This document shows positions 1 to 8,501 of a stretch of 48,239 bases of DNA, in pieces. The translations under genes and the position numbers were made by a program. Source of the stretch: Actinomycetes bacterium. Its GTDB lineage: Bacteria; Actinomycetota; Actinomycetes; S36-B12. The notes under the pieces were generated by a model. That model did not search any database. It was not told where the DNA came from and saw nothing but the letters and a program-made list of their open reading frames with translations. The number at the start of each line of letters is the position of its first letter. Positions within the stretch are counted from its first letter, which is position 1. The DNA lies in the NCBI GenBank assembly GCA_024641635.1, contig JAHECS010000002.1, positions 133,839 through 182,077 of the forward strand, in the 5' to 3' direction.

Positions 1-272
1 GCAACTTGCCGGTGACGGTCCTCGGATTCTGCTTCCGACTCGACCTTGCGTGGCCCGATGCCAAGGTGGCCGTCGAGTACGACGGCCAGCAGTTCCACGG
101 CCCAGAGCGACAGGACCGCGACGCATGGCGACGACGCTTGCTGCGCGACGACGGCTGGACCATCATCACTGTCCGCAAGGAGGACTTGCGCCGCCCGAGC
201 GACTTCATCGACGCCGTGACCCGAGCCCTGTCATTGCGCGCAGTGACCACTCGCAGGGGGTGCGCGCAGTGA
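1..272 (+). CDS. DUF559 / VSR-like endonuclease-fold protein, 5' truncated
   Basis: This is the C-terminal part of a gene that begins before the window; the reading frame enters at base 3. The visible residues carry the pattern of the DUF559 family, a small PD-(D/E)xK nuclease-like fold related to very-short-patch repair proteins: a VEYDG strand, then QFHG, a conserved R..D...R..L helix and a final DGWTIITVRKEDL strand. The protein's role is not established; in actinobacteria such proteins are common stand-alone genes. The stop codon at 270-272 lies inside the second unit of a 26-bp tandem repeat, so the last dozen or so residues are encoded by repeat DNA and are probably not part of the ancestral protein. 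Confidence 0.7.
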   Translation, partial: NLPVTVLGFCFRLDLAWPDAKVAVEYDGQQFHGPERQDRDAWRRRLLRDDGWTIITVRKEDLRRPSDFIDAVTRALSLRAVTTRRGCAQ

Positions 273-334
273 CCACTCGCAGGGGGTGCGCGCAGTGACC
301 ACTCGCAGGGGGTGCGCGCAGTGACCACTCGCGG
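235..334. repeat. 26-bp tandem repeat, 3.8 copies
   Basis: Three perfect copies of a 26-base unit begin at 235, 261 and 287, and a fourth partial copy begins at 313. The core of each unit reads GCGCGCAGTGACCACTCGC, followed by a G run. The unit length is not a multiple of three, so each copy shifts the frame; the upstream gene stops inside the second copy. The array sits between convergent genes. Confidence 0.95.
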
Positions 335-353
335 ATGGGGGGGCGGGGTGGGG

Positions 354-1826
354 TTAGGCGCGGAGGACGAACGGGTCCCCGACCGGCTCCTCGCTCGACT
401 CCACCCACACTCCCTTGGGCTGGGTGAACTCGGCGAACCCGTCCATGCCGTTCTCGCGCCCGTAGCCGGACAGCTTGTTCCCGCCGAACGGCGTGGCGAA
501 CTGCAGCGCCCGGTACATGTTCACCCACACGGTGCCGGTGTCGAGCCGGCTGGCGACGCGGTGCGCCCGGCCGAGGTCGCGCGTCCACACGCCCGCGGCC
601 AGCGCGAACGGCGAGTCGTTGGCGATCGCCACCGCCTCGTCCTCGTCCGAGACACGGATGACCGACAGCACGGGGCCGAACAGCTCGTTGCGCGCCACGG
701 ACATGTCGTTGCGGACGTTGTCCAGCACGGTCGGGGCGTAGAACCACCCCTGCTCGGGCCGGTCCGCATCGTCTCCACCGACGATCAGGCTCGCACCCTC
801 CTCCACGGCCTCCCCGACACGGGAGCGGACGCCGGCGAGGATCTTCTCCTGCGACATGGGCCCCATCTCCGTCTCCTCCGAGGTCGGGTCGCCGAGCCGG
901 ATGGACCGCGCCCGCGCGGCGACCTTCTCCACCAGTTCGTCGGCCACCTTCTCGTGGACGACGAGGCGCGAGCCCGCGACGCACGTCTGACCGGCGGCCG
1001 CGAAGATCCCCGCGATCACCCCGTTCACGACGTCGTCGACACGCACGTCGTCGAAGAAGATGTTCGCACTCTTCCCGCCGAGCTCGAGGACGAGCGGCTT
1101 GAGGTTCTCGGCCGCACGGGCGGCCACGAACCGGGCACTGTCCGGCCCGCCGGTGAACCAGATCTTGCGCACGAAGGGATGCGCCACGACCGCGTCGCCT
1201 GCCTCGTGGCCGAATCCCGTGACGACGTTCAGGCAGCCGTCGGGCAGCCCGGCCTCCTTCGCGAGCTCCCCGAGGCGCAGCAGCGACAGCGAGTTCACCT
1301 CCGGCGGCTTCACGACGACGGTGTTGCCCGCGGCCAGTGCCGGAGCCAGACCCATCCCGCCGAGCAGCATCGGCGAGTTGAACGCCGGGATCACGCCCAC
1401 GACCCCGAAGGGGATGCGCTGGGTGTAGACGGTGAGGCTGGCTCGATCCTGCGGGATCGTCCGACCCTCGGTCTGGTACGCGAGCGAGGCGTAGTAGTGG
1501 TACCAGGATCGCAGCGACGTCATCTGGCCCCGGACCTCACGGACGACCTTGCCCGCATCACGGGCCTCGAGTGCCGCGAGCTCGTCCGCGTGCGCCGCGA
1601 TCAGGTCGCCCAGCCGCCACAGCACGTCCGCGCGGACTGTCGGTCCCACGCTCCGCCAGGACGCGAACGCAGCCTGCGCCGCGTGAGCGGCCGCCTCGAC
1701 GTCTGCTGCGTCGCCTCGCGCGATCTCGGCCCATGGTGCTCCGGTCATCGGGTCCAGGGTCGGGAGGTAGTTGCCGGCCGCCGGCTCCGTGCGGCGGCCG
1801 TCGATCCAGTGCAGGTGTCGGTCCAT
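354..1826 (-). CDS. NAD(P)-dependent aldehyde dehydrogenase
   Basis: A complete aldehyde dehydrogenase of 490 residues that should oxidise an aldehyde to its acid in the cytosol. The catalytic set is present: Asn150 in IPAFNSP, general base Glu248 in LELGGKSAN and nucleophile Cys282 in GQTCVAGSR. The ATG at 1826 shares its first base with the stop of the GntR gene upstream (TGATG), so translation is coupled to the regulator; the same frame extends further upstream but without support. It is the last gene of the operon PuuC-like dehydrogenase, GntR, this enzyme. Substrate is unknown; the context (GS-like enzyme, P450, alcohol dehydrogenase) suggests an aldehyde from amine or alcohol oxidation. 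Family assignment is firm, substrate open. Confidence 0.9.
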   Translation of the reverse strand: MDRHLHWIDGRRTEPAAGNYLPTLDPMTGAPWAEIARGDAADVEAAAHAAQAAFASWRSVGPTVRADVLWRLGDLIAAHADELAALEARDAGKVVREVRGQMTSLRSWYHYYASLAYQTEGRTIPQDRASLTVYTQRIPFGVVGVIPAFNSPMLLGGMGLAPALAAGNTVVVKPPEVNSLSLLRLGELAKEAGLPDGCLNVVTGFGHEAGDAVVAHPFVRKIWFTGGPDSARFVAARAAENLKPLVLELGGKSANIFFDDVRVDDVVNGVIAGIFAAAGQTCVAGSRLVVHEKVADELVEKVAARARSIRLGDPTSEETEMGPMSQEKILAGVRSRVGEAVEEGASLIVGGDDADRPEQGWFYAPTVLDNVRNDMSVARNELFGPVLSVIRVSDEDEAVAIANDSPFALAAGVWTRDLGRAHRVASRLDTGTVWVNMYRALQFATPFGGNKLSGYGRENGMDGFAEFTQPKGVWVESSEEPVGDPFVLRA

Positions 1827-2539
1827 CACTCGTCCTCGAAGAAGTCGAGGCGTTCGAGCACCTCGATGGCGTGTCGTGCGCTGGCGTTGATGTGCTGCTC
1901 CATGGACCGTTGGGCGGCCAGGGTGTCCCGCCTGCGGAAGGCGTCCAGGATGTCGCGGTGCTGGCGATTGGCCTCGTCCAGCCACTCGGGCGGGAAGTCG
2001 GCGTACGGCATCGGCAGGGACCGGGCGAGCAGCTGGATCATGCTGGTCATCCGCGGGCTGCCCGATGCGAGATTGATCGTGCGGTGGAACTCATGGTTCA
2101 GGCGCTGCTGCTCGTCCAGGCTCTCCGCCCGGGACATCCGCTCGTGCAGGTCGACGAGCTGGGCCAGCCCCTCGTCGTCGAGTCGCGCGACGGCCCGGGC
2201 CGCGGCAAGCCCGGCCACCTGCCCGAAGATCTGGTAGTGATCGGCGATGTCGTCGCGATCGATGCGGGCAACGTAGGACCCCTTGCGCGGGATCGTGTGG
2301 ACGAGGCCCTCCCGGTCGAGCGAGATGAGCGCCTCGCGCACGGGCAGCCGGCTCACGCCGAGCTCGTCGGCGATCGCATCCTGATCGATCCGCTGGCCCG
2401 GCTTCAGCCGGCCGGCGAGGATGCCGCCGCGGATGTGCGCCGCCACCTCCTCGCCCAGGTTGGGCCTGCGACGTGGACGGAGCTCGGCGACGGAGTCCGA
2501 CGGCTCGCGATCCGGGGTCGACGCGGGGACGGCGGTCAC
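1826..2539 (-). CDS. GntR-family transcriptional regulator, FadR subfamily (FCD domain)
   Basis: A ligand-responsive DNA-binding protein of 237 residues. The N-terminal third is a winged helix with the typical GntR signature: IRGGILAGRLKPGQRI, DELGVSRLPVREAL, then LDREGLV and a wing with RKGSYV. The C-terminal two thirds form an all-helical FCD domain with the acid/His residues that bind a metal or carboxylate effector (NHEFHRTI, then HRDILDAF). I place the start at the GTG at 2539, which overlaps the stop of the preceding gene as GTGA; another GTG lies five codons upstream at 2554. Its position between two aldehyde dehydrogenase genes makes it the likely regulator of module I, possibly through the TTGATAAATG sites at about 4036 and 8426. 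Confidence 0.87.
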   Translation of the reverse strand: MTAVPASTPDREPSDSVAELRPRRRPNLGEEVAAHIRGGILAGRLKPGQRIDQDAIADELGVSRLPVREALISLDREGLVHTIPRKGSYVARIDRDDIADHYQIFGQVAGLAAARAVARLDDEGLAQLVDLHERMSRAESLDEQQRLNHEFHRTINLASGSPRMTSMIQLLARSLPMPYADFPPEWLDEANRQHRDILDAFRRRDTLAAQRSMEQHINASARHAIEVLERLDFFEDE

Positions 2540-4014
2540 GAGAGCTCGATCCACGTGGTCTTGAGGTCGGTGAACTTGTCCATCGCATGCAGGGACTTGT
2601 CGCTCCCGAAACCGGACTGCTTGACGCCGCCGAACGGGACCGTGAGATCACCCTCCTCGTAGCAGTTGACCCATACGGTTCCCATGCGCAGCGCCTTCGA
2701 GGTCTTCCGCGCGCGGCTGAGGTCGTTGGTCCACACCGCCGACGCGAGCCCGTAGTTGGTCGCGTTGCCGATCCGGATGGCCTCCTCGTCCGTGGAGAAG
2801 GTGAGCACCGAGAGGACGGGGCCGAACACCTCCTTCTGCGCGAGCAGCGAGTCCGGGATCAGGTCGTCGACGACGGTCGGCGGGTAGTAGGAGCCGCCGG
2901 TCTCGGTGAGCACGGGCTCACCGCCGACGAGGAGCCGGCCCCGGTCGTCCAGTCCCTCCAGCACGATGCCGTGGATCGTGTCGAGCTGCCGGGCGCTCGC
3001 GATGGCGCCGATCGGTGCGGAGTCGTCGAGCGGGTCGGCCGGCTGCAGTGCCGTCATCGCGTCGAGCACCTTCCCGAGGACCTCGTCCTTGACGGACTCG
3101 TGGACGACGAGGCGCGAGCCGGCCGTGCACATCTGGCCGGCGTTGTAGGTGACGGCCCATGCAGCGGCCGCAGCTGCCTTGTCGAGGTCCGCGTCGGCGA
3201 AGACGATGTTCGCCCCCTTGCCGCCGAGCTCGAGGTACGGGCGCTTCATGTTCGACTGGGCCGCCGCCGTCATGATCGCCCGACCGGTTGTCGTGGAGCC
3301 GGTGAACGTGATGATGTCGACGTCCATGTGGCCCGCCAGCGCCGCGCCGGCGACGGGTCCCGTGCCGTTGACGACGTTGAGGACGCCCTCGGGCAGTCCG
3401 GCCTCGAGTGCGAGCTGCGCCACGTACAGCGCGGTGAGGGGTGAGTTCTCTGCCGGCTTGAGCACCATCGAGCAGCCCACGGCGAGGGCTGGAGCGATCT
3501 TCCACGTCTCGAGGGTCAACGGGAAGTTCCACGGAGTGACCGCGCCCACGACGCCCGCGGGCTCGCGCTCGATCATCGCCCACGACGTGTCGCCGACCTT
3601 GGGCATCTCGTCGAGGACCTTGTCGACGGCCTCTCCGAACCATCGCAGCGTGCGATGGCAGGCACGCACGTCGATGGCCTTCGCCTCGCGGGCCGGCTTG
3701 CCCATCTCCAGGGTGGTCAGGACGGCCAGCTGGTCGGCGTGCTCGTTGACGAGATGAGCCCAGCGAACGAGGACGTCCTTGCGGTCCGCCGGCGCCATCC
3801 CGGCCCACCGGCGATCATCGAAGGCAGCCCTGGCCGAGGCGACGGCACGATCGACGTCCGCCGCGGTGGCGAAGGCCACCTCCGCTATGACGGTGCCGTC
3901 GATCGGGGTGACGACCTCGTGGCGCTCCGAGCCGGCCTCCCATCGGCCGCCGATGAGGAGGCCGGTGGGGTAGGTCACGGAGGCCGCGAGCGCGCGCCAG
4001 TCGGTGGTGGTCAT
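2536..4014 (-). CDS. PuuC-like aldehyde dehydrogenase (gamma-glutamyl-aminoaldehyde type)
   Basis: A 492-residue aldehyde dehydrogenase. Catalytic residues are visible as Asn163 in PWNFP, Glu262 in LELGGKGAN and Cys296 in GQMCTAGSR. The C-terminus, with DLTVPFGGVKQSGFG and then DKSLHAMDKFTDLKTTWI, closely follows PuuC of the E. coli putrescine pathway, which oxidises gamma-glutamyl-gamma-aminobutyraldehyde. That match and the nearby GS-like and amidotransferase genes suggest it oxidises an aldehyde formed from a gamma-glutamylated amine. An AGGAG ribosome binding site precedes the ATG. It is the first gene of its operon and is divergent from the acyl-CoA dehydrogenase across a 44-base AT-richer promoter. 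The exact substrate is inferred. Confidence 0.9.
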   Translation of the reverse strand: MTTTDWRALAASVTYPTGLLIGGRWEAGSERHEVVTPIDGTVIAEVAFATAADVDRAVASARAAFDDRRWAGMAPADRKDVLVRWAHLVNEHADQLAVLTTLEMGKPAREAKAIDVRACHRTLRWFGEAVDKVLDEMPKVGDTSWAMIEREPAGVVGAVTPWNFPLTLETWKIAPALAVGCSMVLKPAENSPLTALYVAQLALEAGLPEGVLNVVNGTGPVAGAALAGHMDVDIITFTGSTTTGRAIMTAAAQSNMKRPYLELGGKGANIVFADADLDKAAAAAAWAVTYNAGQMCTAGSRLVVHESVKDEVLGKVLDAMTALQPADPLDDSAPIGAIASARQLDTIHGIVLEGLDDRGRLLVGGEPVLTETGGSYYPPTVVDDLIPDSLLAQKEVFGPVLSVLTFSTDEEAIRIGNATNYGLASAVWTNDLSRARKTSKALRMGTVWVNCYEEGDLTVPFGGVKQSGFGSDKSLHAMDKFTDLKTTWIELS

Positions 4015-4058
4015 CGGACTCTCCTGCGGATTGATTTGATAAATGATACAAATAGCGC
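4015..4058. promoter_or_regulatory. Divergent promoter with candidate GntR operator
   Basis: This 44-base spacer is strikingly AT-rich for the window. It holds the word TTGATAAATG at 4036-4045 within an imperfect inverted repeat whose outer arms are ATTTG and CAAAT (10-base spacer). The same word recurs in the other divergent promoter of module I, at 8426-8435. On the plus strand a TACAAA hexamer at 4047-4052 ends six bases before the GTG of the acyl-CoA dehydrogenase, and no ribosome binding site is visible, which suggests a leaderless transcript. Binding by the GntR protein at 1826-2539 is inferred from position. Confidence 0.5.
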
Positions 4059-5213
4059 GTGCTGTTGACCGAGAAACCGGAGTACGACGACCTGCGCGCA
4101 GGGGTCCGCCAGGTCTGCGCCGACTTCGACGGCGCCTACTGGCGGGGCCTGGAGCCGGACTCCTACCCCGAGGAGTTCGTCGCGGCGCTCACCGCGGCCG
4201 GCTACCTTGCTGCCCTGGTCCCCGAGGAGTACGGGGGCGGCGGGGCGACGATCACCGAGGCCTCCGTCATCCTGGAGGAGATCTCCGCGTCCGGGGGCAA
4301 CCCGTCGGCCTGCCACGCGCAGATGTACGTCATGGGCACGCTGCTGAGGCACGGCAGTCCTGAGCAGAAGCAGCGCTATCTGCCCGGTATCGCCGAGGGC
4401 TCGCTGAGACTGCAGGCCTTCGGCGTCACCGAACCGGGGGCGGGAAGCGAGACGACCCGCATCCGCACCCGGGCCGAGCGCGTGCCCGAGGGCTGGCGGA
4501 TCAACGGGCAGAAGATCTGGACGTCGCGAGCCCTCTACTCGGACCTCATGCTGCTGCTCGCCCGAACGACTCCGTACGAGGAGTGCGCCAAGCCGACGGA
4601 GGGCCTGTCGTGCTTCATCTTCGACATGCGCGAGCTCCGCGGCATGACCATCACGCCGATCCGAACGATGATGAACCACAACACGACCGAGGTGTTCTTC
4701 GACGACGTGGTCATCCCGGCGGACTCCCTGATCGGTGACGAGGGTCGCGGCTTCCGCTACATCCTCGACGGCATGAACGCCGAGCGGATCCTCATCGCCT
4801 CGGAGTGCATCGGCGACGGTCGCTTCGTCCTCGAGCGGGCGGTCGCCTACGCCGGCCAGCGCGAGGTGTTCGGCCGGCCGATCGGCGCCAACCAGGGGGT
4901 CCAGTTCCCGCTGGCGCGCGCCTATGCATCCCTGCGCGCCGCGGACCTCGTGCGCTACGACGCCGCCGCGCGCTACGACCGCGGCGAATCGTGCGCCGCC
5001 GAGGCGAACATGGCGAAGCTCCTCGCAAGCGACGCCTCGTGGGCGGCGGCCAATGCGGCCCTCGACGCACACGGCGGATTCGGCTTCGCCGTCGAGTACG
5101 ACATCGAGCGGAAGTTCCGCGAGACCCGCCTCTATCAAGTCGCTCCCATCAACAACAACCTCGTCCTCGCCTACCTCGGTCAGCACGTCCTCGGCCTGCC
5201 GAAGTCCTACTGA
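4059..5213 (+). CDS. Acyl-CoA dehydrogenase family flavoprotein
   Basis: A 384-residue protein with the full acyl-CoA dehydrogenase architecture: an N-terminal helical domain, the middle beta domain with FGVTEPGAGSETT and the WINGQKIWTS-type strand (here WRINGQKIWTS), and a C-terminal helical domain with DAHGGFGFAVEYDIERKFRETR. It should remove two hydrogens from an acyl-CoA thioester, using FAD and passing electrons to electron-transfer flavoprotein. The GTG start at 4059 has no clear ribosome binding site. Its stop overlaps tail to tail, by 7 bases, with that of the convergent CoA-transferase gene, its likely supplier of thioester substrate. Substrate chain is unknown. Confidence 0.88.
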   Translation: MLLTEKPEYDDLRAGVRQVCADFDGAYWRGLEPDSYPEEFVAALTAAGYLAALVPEEYGGGGATITEASVILEEISASGGNPSACHAQMYVMGTLLRHGSPEQKQRYLPGIAEGSLRLQAFGVTEPGAGSETTRIRTRAERVPEGWRINGQKIWTSRALYSDLMLLLARTTPYEECAKPTEGLSCFIFDMRELRGMTITPIRTMMNHNTTEVFFDDVVIPADSLIGDEGRGFRYILDGMNAERILIASECIGDGRFVLERAVAYAGQREVFGRPIGANQGVQFPLARAYASLRAADLVRYDAAARYDRGESCAAEANMAKLLASDASWAAANAALDAHGGFGFAVEYDIERKFRETRLYQVAPINNNLVLAYLGQHVLGLPKSY

Positions 5214-6352
5214 CCCCCTCGCGCCCGCAATCTCTCGAGCAGCGCCGGATCGTGCTCACCGAGCGCCGGCACGCGCGCCGTCGACGGCTCGAGCCCATTG
5301 ATGTCGAACGGCGACGCGAGGAGCTCCACGACGCCGCTCGGCGTCGACACGTCCTCGAATCGGTTCCTGGCGCGCAGCTGCTCGTGCTCCCAGACCCCGC
5401 GCAGGTCGTTGACCCGGGCCGTGGCGATCCGGCCCTCCGCCAGCCGCCCTCGGGCCTCGTCGGCGCTCATGCCGGAAAGCCGTTGCCGCACCAGGCGTTC
5501 GAGCTCGTCGACGTTCCGGATCCGGCTCGCATTCGTCGCGAAGCGCTCGTCCGTGCCGAGCGCTTCGTCCCCCATGAGGTGGTCGGCCATGCTCCGCCAC
5601 TCGCCGTCACTCTGGACCGCGATGAGCACCGTGCTGCCATCGCTCAGCTGGAACGTCCCGTAGGGGGCGATCGCGTGATGACGCCGACCCGTTCGCGCAG
5701 GCTGGCCAGGACCGTACGCGGCGTTGTAGAGAGGAGCCGACATCCACTCCGCAAGCGAGTCCAGCATGGACACCTGGATCGCGGCGCCCTCTCCCGTGCG
5801 ATCGCGACGGACGAGCGCCGCGAGGATGGCGGACATCGCGTACATGCCCGAGCAGATGTCGGCCACCGAGAACCCGACCTTGCTCATCTCCTCGTTTCCC
5901 GTCACGGAGAACACGCCCGCCTCCGCCTGGATGGCCAGGTCGTAGGCCTTGTCATCGGCACGCGGGCCGCCGTGCCCGTAGCCCGAGATCTCCGCCGCGA
6001 TGATCGCGGGATGCGCGGCAAGCAGCGTCGGGGCGTCGATGCCCAGCTTCACCGCCGCGCGCGGCGACAGGTTGTGCAGGAAGACGTCGGCGCCCGCGAC
6101 GAGCGCGCGGAACGTGGCCAGGTCCGACGCGTCCTTGAGGTCGAGGGCCACGGACTGCTTGCCCCGGTTGGCCCACACGAAGAAGGCCGACTCCCCGTTG
6201 ACGACGCTGTCGTAGTGCCGGGCGAAGTCCCCTTCAGGACGCTCCACCTTGAGCACGGTGGCGCCAAGGTCCGCCAGCTGGCGGGTGGCGAACGGCGCCG
6301 AGATCGCCTGCTCGAGGGAGACGACGACGATGCCGTCGAGGGGCGCGGTCAT
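5207..6352 (-). CDS. Class III CoA transferase (CaiB/BaiF/FRC family)
   Basis: A 381-residue CoA transferase of family III, which moves CoA from one acid thioester to another through an aspartyl-CoA mixed anhydride. The N-terminus (PLDGIVVVSLEQAISAPFATRQLADLGA, then VLKVERPEGDFAR) and the FLHNLSPRAAVKLGID block are typical. The catalytic aspartate is probably the one in DDKAYDLAIQAEAG. The start ATG at 6352 overlaps the amidotransferase stop as TGATG, so it is the third gene of the operon GS-like enzyme, amidotransferase, CoA transferase. It likely activates the carboxylic acid produced by this module for the adjacent acyl-CoA dehydrogenase. The donor and acceptor acids cannot be read from sequence. 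Confidence 0.88.
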   Translation of the reverse strand: MTAPLDGIVVVSLEQAISAPFATRQLADLGATVLKVERPEGDFARHYDSVVNGESAFFVWANRGKQSVALDLKDASDLATFRALVAGADVFLHNLSPRAAVKLGIDAPTLLAAHPAIIAAEISGYGHGGPRADDKAYDLAIQAEAGVFSVTGNEEMSKVGFSVADICSGMYAMSAILAALVRRDRTGEGAAIQVSMLDSLAEWMSAPLYNAAYGPGQPARTGRRHHAIAPYGTFQLSDGSTVLIAVQSDGEWRSMADHLMGDEALGTDERFATNASRIRNVDELERLVRQRLSGMSADEARGRLAEGRIATARVNDLRGVWEHEQLRARNRFEDVSTPSGVVELLASPFDINGLEPSTARVPALGEHDPALLERLRARGGQ

Positions 6353-7047
6353 GCGCCGATCTCGGCGACGTCGCGCAGGAACCAGGTGACCAGCTGCTCG
6401 CAGTTGGCCCGCAGGCTGGCTGCGTGGATCTCCAGGTCCTGCACGAGCTGCCCACCGGTCGTGTGGGCGGGCACGTGGTCCGGGCCGATCCGCAGCCATC
6501 CGCGGACGAGGTCCACATCCGCCTCGGGATGGAACTGGGTGCCCACCGCACGACCGTGCCGGAACAGCTGCACAGCCTTCCCGTTGTGCGCCAGCACTTC
6601 CACGTCCTCCGGCAGCACCATGCGGTCCTCGTGCCACGTGAACCACGGACCGGCGGGGACAGGCAGGGCCGGGTCCTCGTCGAACGTCACCAGCCCGATC
6701 TCCTGCTCCTCCTCGGGCGCTCGCTCCACGTGGCCGCCGAGCAACTCCGTGAGCAGCTGGCCGCCGAAGCAGATGCCGAGGTAGGGGATGTCCTCCTCGA
6801 CCATCTCCCGGATGAGGTCGATCTCCGGCTCGACCCAGGGGCGCGCGGCAGGGTCGTAGGCGTTCGCGAAGGATCCGAAGATGACCACGGCGTGGTAGGC
6901 GGCGGGATCGGGGTAGGCGATGTCGGGCGCACGCGGGTCGGCCAGGACGACGTGGACGTCCACCTCGTGGCCCCGCTCGAGGAGGATGTCGCCGACGACT
7001 GCCGGCGCCGCCTCCGGCTCGTGGCTGATGATGAGGATCCGGGCCAC
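6349..7047 (-). CDS. Class I glutamine amidotransferase-like hydrolase (module I)
   Basis: A stand-alone 232-residue class I amidotransferase domain. The nucleophile elbow LGICFGGQ holds Cys93, and the His/Glu of the triad are His173 and Glu175 in TQFHPEA. Without a synthetase domain, and directly following a GS-like enzyme, it resembles AtdA2/TdnT of aniline degradation, which hydrolyses gamma-glutamylanilide, rather than GMP synthase. I therefore infer a gamma-glutamyl-amide hydrolase that cleaves glutamate from a pathway intermediate. The GTG start at 7047 abuts the TAG of the GS-like gene with no intergenic base. A GMP-synthase-like annotation would be the default alternative. Confidence 0.82.
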   Translation of the reverse strand: MARILIISHEPEAAPAVVGDILLERGHEVDVHVVLADPRAPDIAYPDPAAYHAVVIFGSFANAYDPAARPWVEPEIDLIREMVEEDIPYLGICFGGQLLTELLGGHVERAPEEEQEIGLVTFDEDPALPVPAGPWFTWHEDRMVLPEDVEVLAHNGKAVQLFRHGRAVGTQFHPEADVDLVRGWLRIGPDHVPAHTTGGQLVQDLEIHAASLRANCEQLVTWFLRDVAEIGA

Positions 7048-8394
7048 CTACATGACCGCCCGGTACCGCGAGAGTTCCCACTCGCTGACATCGTCGCCCT
7101 TCTCGGCGTTCTCCTCGAACTCCTGCGCCTCGCGTCGCTGCATGAAGAGGAAGTTCTCGACGAAGACGTCGCCGAAGATGCTGCGGTTGAACGCGGTGTC
7201 GAAGTTCTCGATGGCGCCCTCGATGGTCGCGGGCAGCCGCTCCCACTGCTCGTCCCCGTGCGGATCGCCCACGACCTGGGGCATGAGCTCGTAGTCGTTC
7301 TCGAGGCCGTCGAGTCCGGCGCCCAGGCAGCCGGCCAGCACGAGGTACGGGTTCGCGTCGGCGGCTCCCCACCTCGACTCGAGCCGGTTCCCGCTGCCGG
7401 CTCCGACGATGGAGCGCACCCCCACGAGGCGATGGTCCAGCCCCCAGGTCACCTGCGTGGGCGAGAAGGAGTAGTCCTGCAGTCGCTTGTAGCCGCTGAT
7501 GGTCGGCGTCATGACCAGCTGCAGCTCCTTGTGGTGGGCGAGCAGCCCGGCCAGGTAGCGGCGCATGAGGCTGTTGCCCAGCACGGAGTCCTCGTCCTGC
7601 ATGGCGAAGACGTTCTGCCCGTCACGGGTCAGCGACTGGTGCACGTGCATGCCGTTGCCCGCCTCCAGCAGGAAGGGCTTGGCCATGAAGGTCACGTTCA
7701 ACCCGTGCCGCTTCGCCACGAGTCGGACGATGTACTTGAAGTAGACCGTGTGGTCGGCCATGTCCATGAGCGGGCCGTACCGGAGGTTGATCTCCGTCTG
7801 GCCCGGCCCGTACTCCACGTTCGTCGCCTCGACCTCGATGCCCGTCTTCCGCAGGGACTCGCGGATGTCGAGCATGAACGGCTCCATCTCGAAGCCACGG
7901 AAGATGGAGTAGCAGTTGATGTCGTCGTAGATGGGCTTCCAGTCCGGGGTGAAGAAGTGGCACTCCAGCTCGGTGGCGGCATCCACGCCGAAGCCCATGT
8001 CGGCGGCCCGGGCCTGTTGCCGCTTCAGCATGTTCCGGGCGTCCATGGCCACCGGCTCATGCGTGGCGTTGTCGATCGTGTCGCACATGACGATGGCGAC
8101 GCCGTCGGTCCATCCGGCGATCCTGAAGCTGGACAGGTCGGGGACGGCATGCATGTCCGGGAAGCCGTCGCTCTCGTCCACGAACGGGGTGGCGAAGATG
8201 AAGCAGGTCGGATCCCACGTGTAGACGACGTTGGCGATGTGGAAGCCGCCCCCCCGCAGGAACTGCCGCACCGGGATGCGCTTGCCCCGAGGCATGCCCC
8301 AGGTGTCGAGGATGACGCACTCGACGGTGTGCACGCCGTGCTCCTCGCACAACGCCGACACCCGGTCACGCTCGGCCGGATCCCACGACGACAT
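7048..8394 (-). CDS. Glutamine synthetase-like gamma-glutamylamine ligase (module I)
   Basis: A 448-residue protein of the glutamine synthetase fold, class PuuA/GlnT/AtdA1. It should join the gamma-carboxyl of glutamate to an amine with ATP. Metal and glutamate-site motifs are visible: TELECHFF, GPGQTEINL, GNGMHVHQSL, PTISGYKRLQ and SGNRLESRWGAADANPYL. The N-terminal domain is short, as in PuuA. In the related families the amine is putrescine, isopropylamine, ethanolamine or aniline, so sequence alone does not fix the substrate. A GGGAGG ribosome binding site supports the ATG at 8394. It heads an operon with the amidotransferase and CoA transferase, and its promoter region carries the module I TTGATAAATG word. 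It is not a housekeeping glutamine synthetase. Confidence 0.88.
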   Translation of the reverse strand: MSSWDPAERDRVSALCEEHGVHTVECVILDTWGMPRGKRIPVRQFLRGGGFHIANVVYTWDPTCFIFATPFVDESDGFPDMHAVPDLSSFRIAGWTDGVAIVMCDTIDNATHEPVAMDARNMLKRQQARAADMGFGVDAATELECHFFTPDWKPIYDDINCYSIFRGFEMEPFMLDIRESLRKTGIEVEATNVEYGPGQTEINLRYGPLMDMADHTVYFKYIVRLVAKRHGLNVTFMAKPFLLEAGNGMHVHQSLTRDGQNVFAMQDEDSVLGNSLMRRYLAGLLAHHKELQLVMTPTISGYKRLQDYSFSPTQVTWGLDHRLVGVRSIVGAGSGNRLESRWGAADANPYLVLAGCLGAGLDGLENDYELMPQVVGDPHGDEQWERLPATIEGAIENFDTAFNRSIFGDVFVENFLFMQRREAQEFEENAEKGDDVSEWELSRYRAVM

Positions 8395-8501
8395 CGAACC
8401 TCCCGAATCCGTGGATTTCAGATACTTGATAAATGTAGTGTTCCGAAGGGCGGCCGTCCGGACTTTCCCGCATGTCGCCGACCCCGATCGAAAGGTCCGC
8501 C
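8395..8501. promoter_or_regulatory. Divergent promoter with second TTGATAAATG site
   Basis: This spacer separates the GS-like operon (minus) from the alcohol dehydrogenase-P450 operon (plus). An AT-rich patch at 8421-8440 contains TTGATAAATG (8426-8435), identical to the word in the 4015-4058 promoter, preceded by GATAC. In the first site GATAC follows the word, so the overall operator is not a simple copy. Regulation by the same GntR protein is a reasonable inference. Confidence 0.45.

Noticed and set aside
235-334. CRISPR array
   Set aside because: The 26-bp units abut directly, with no spacers between them, and no cas genes are present.
8472-8501. Earlier ATG for the alcohol dehydrogenase at 8472
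   Set aside because: The ten extra residues lie before the usual family N-terminus, and the better-placed ribosome site precedes the ATG at 8502.
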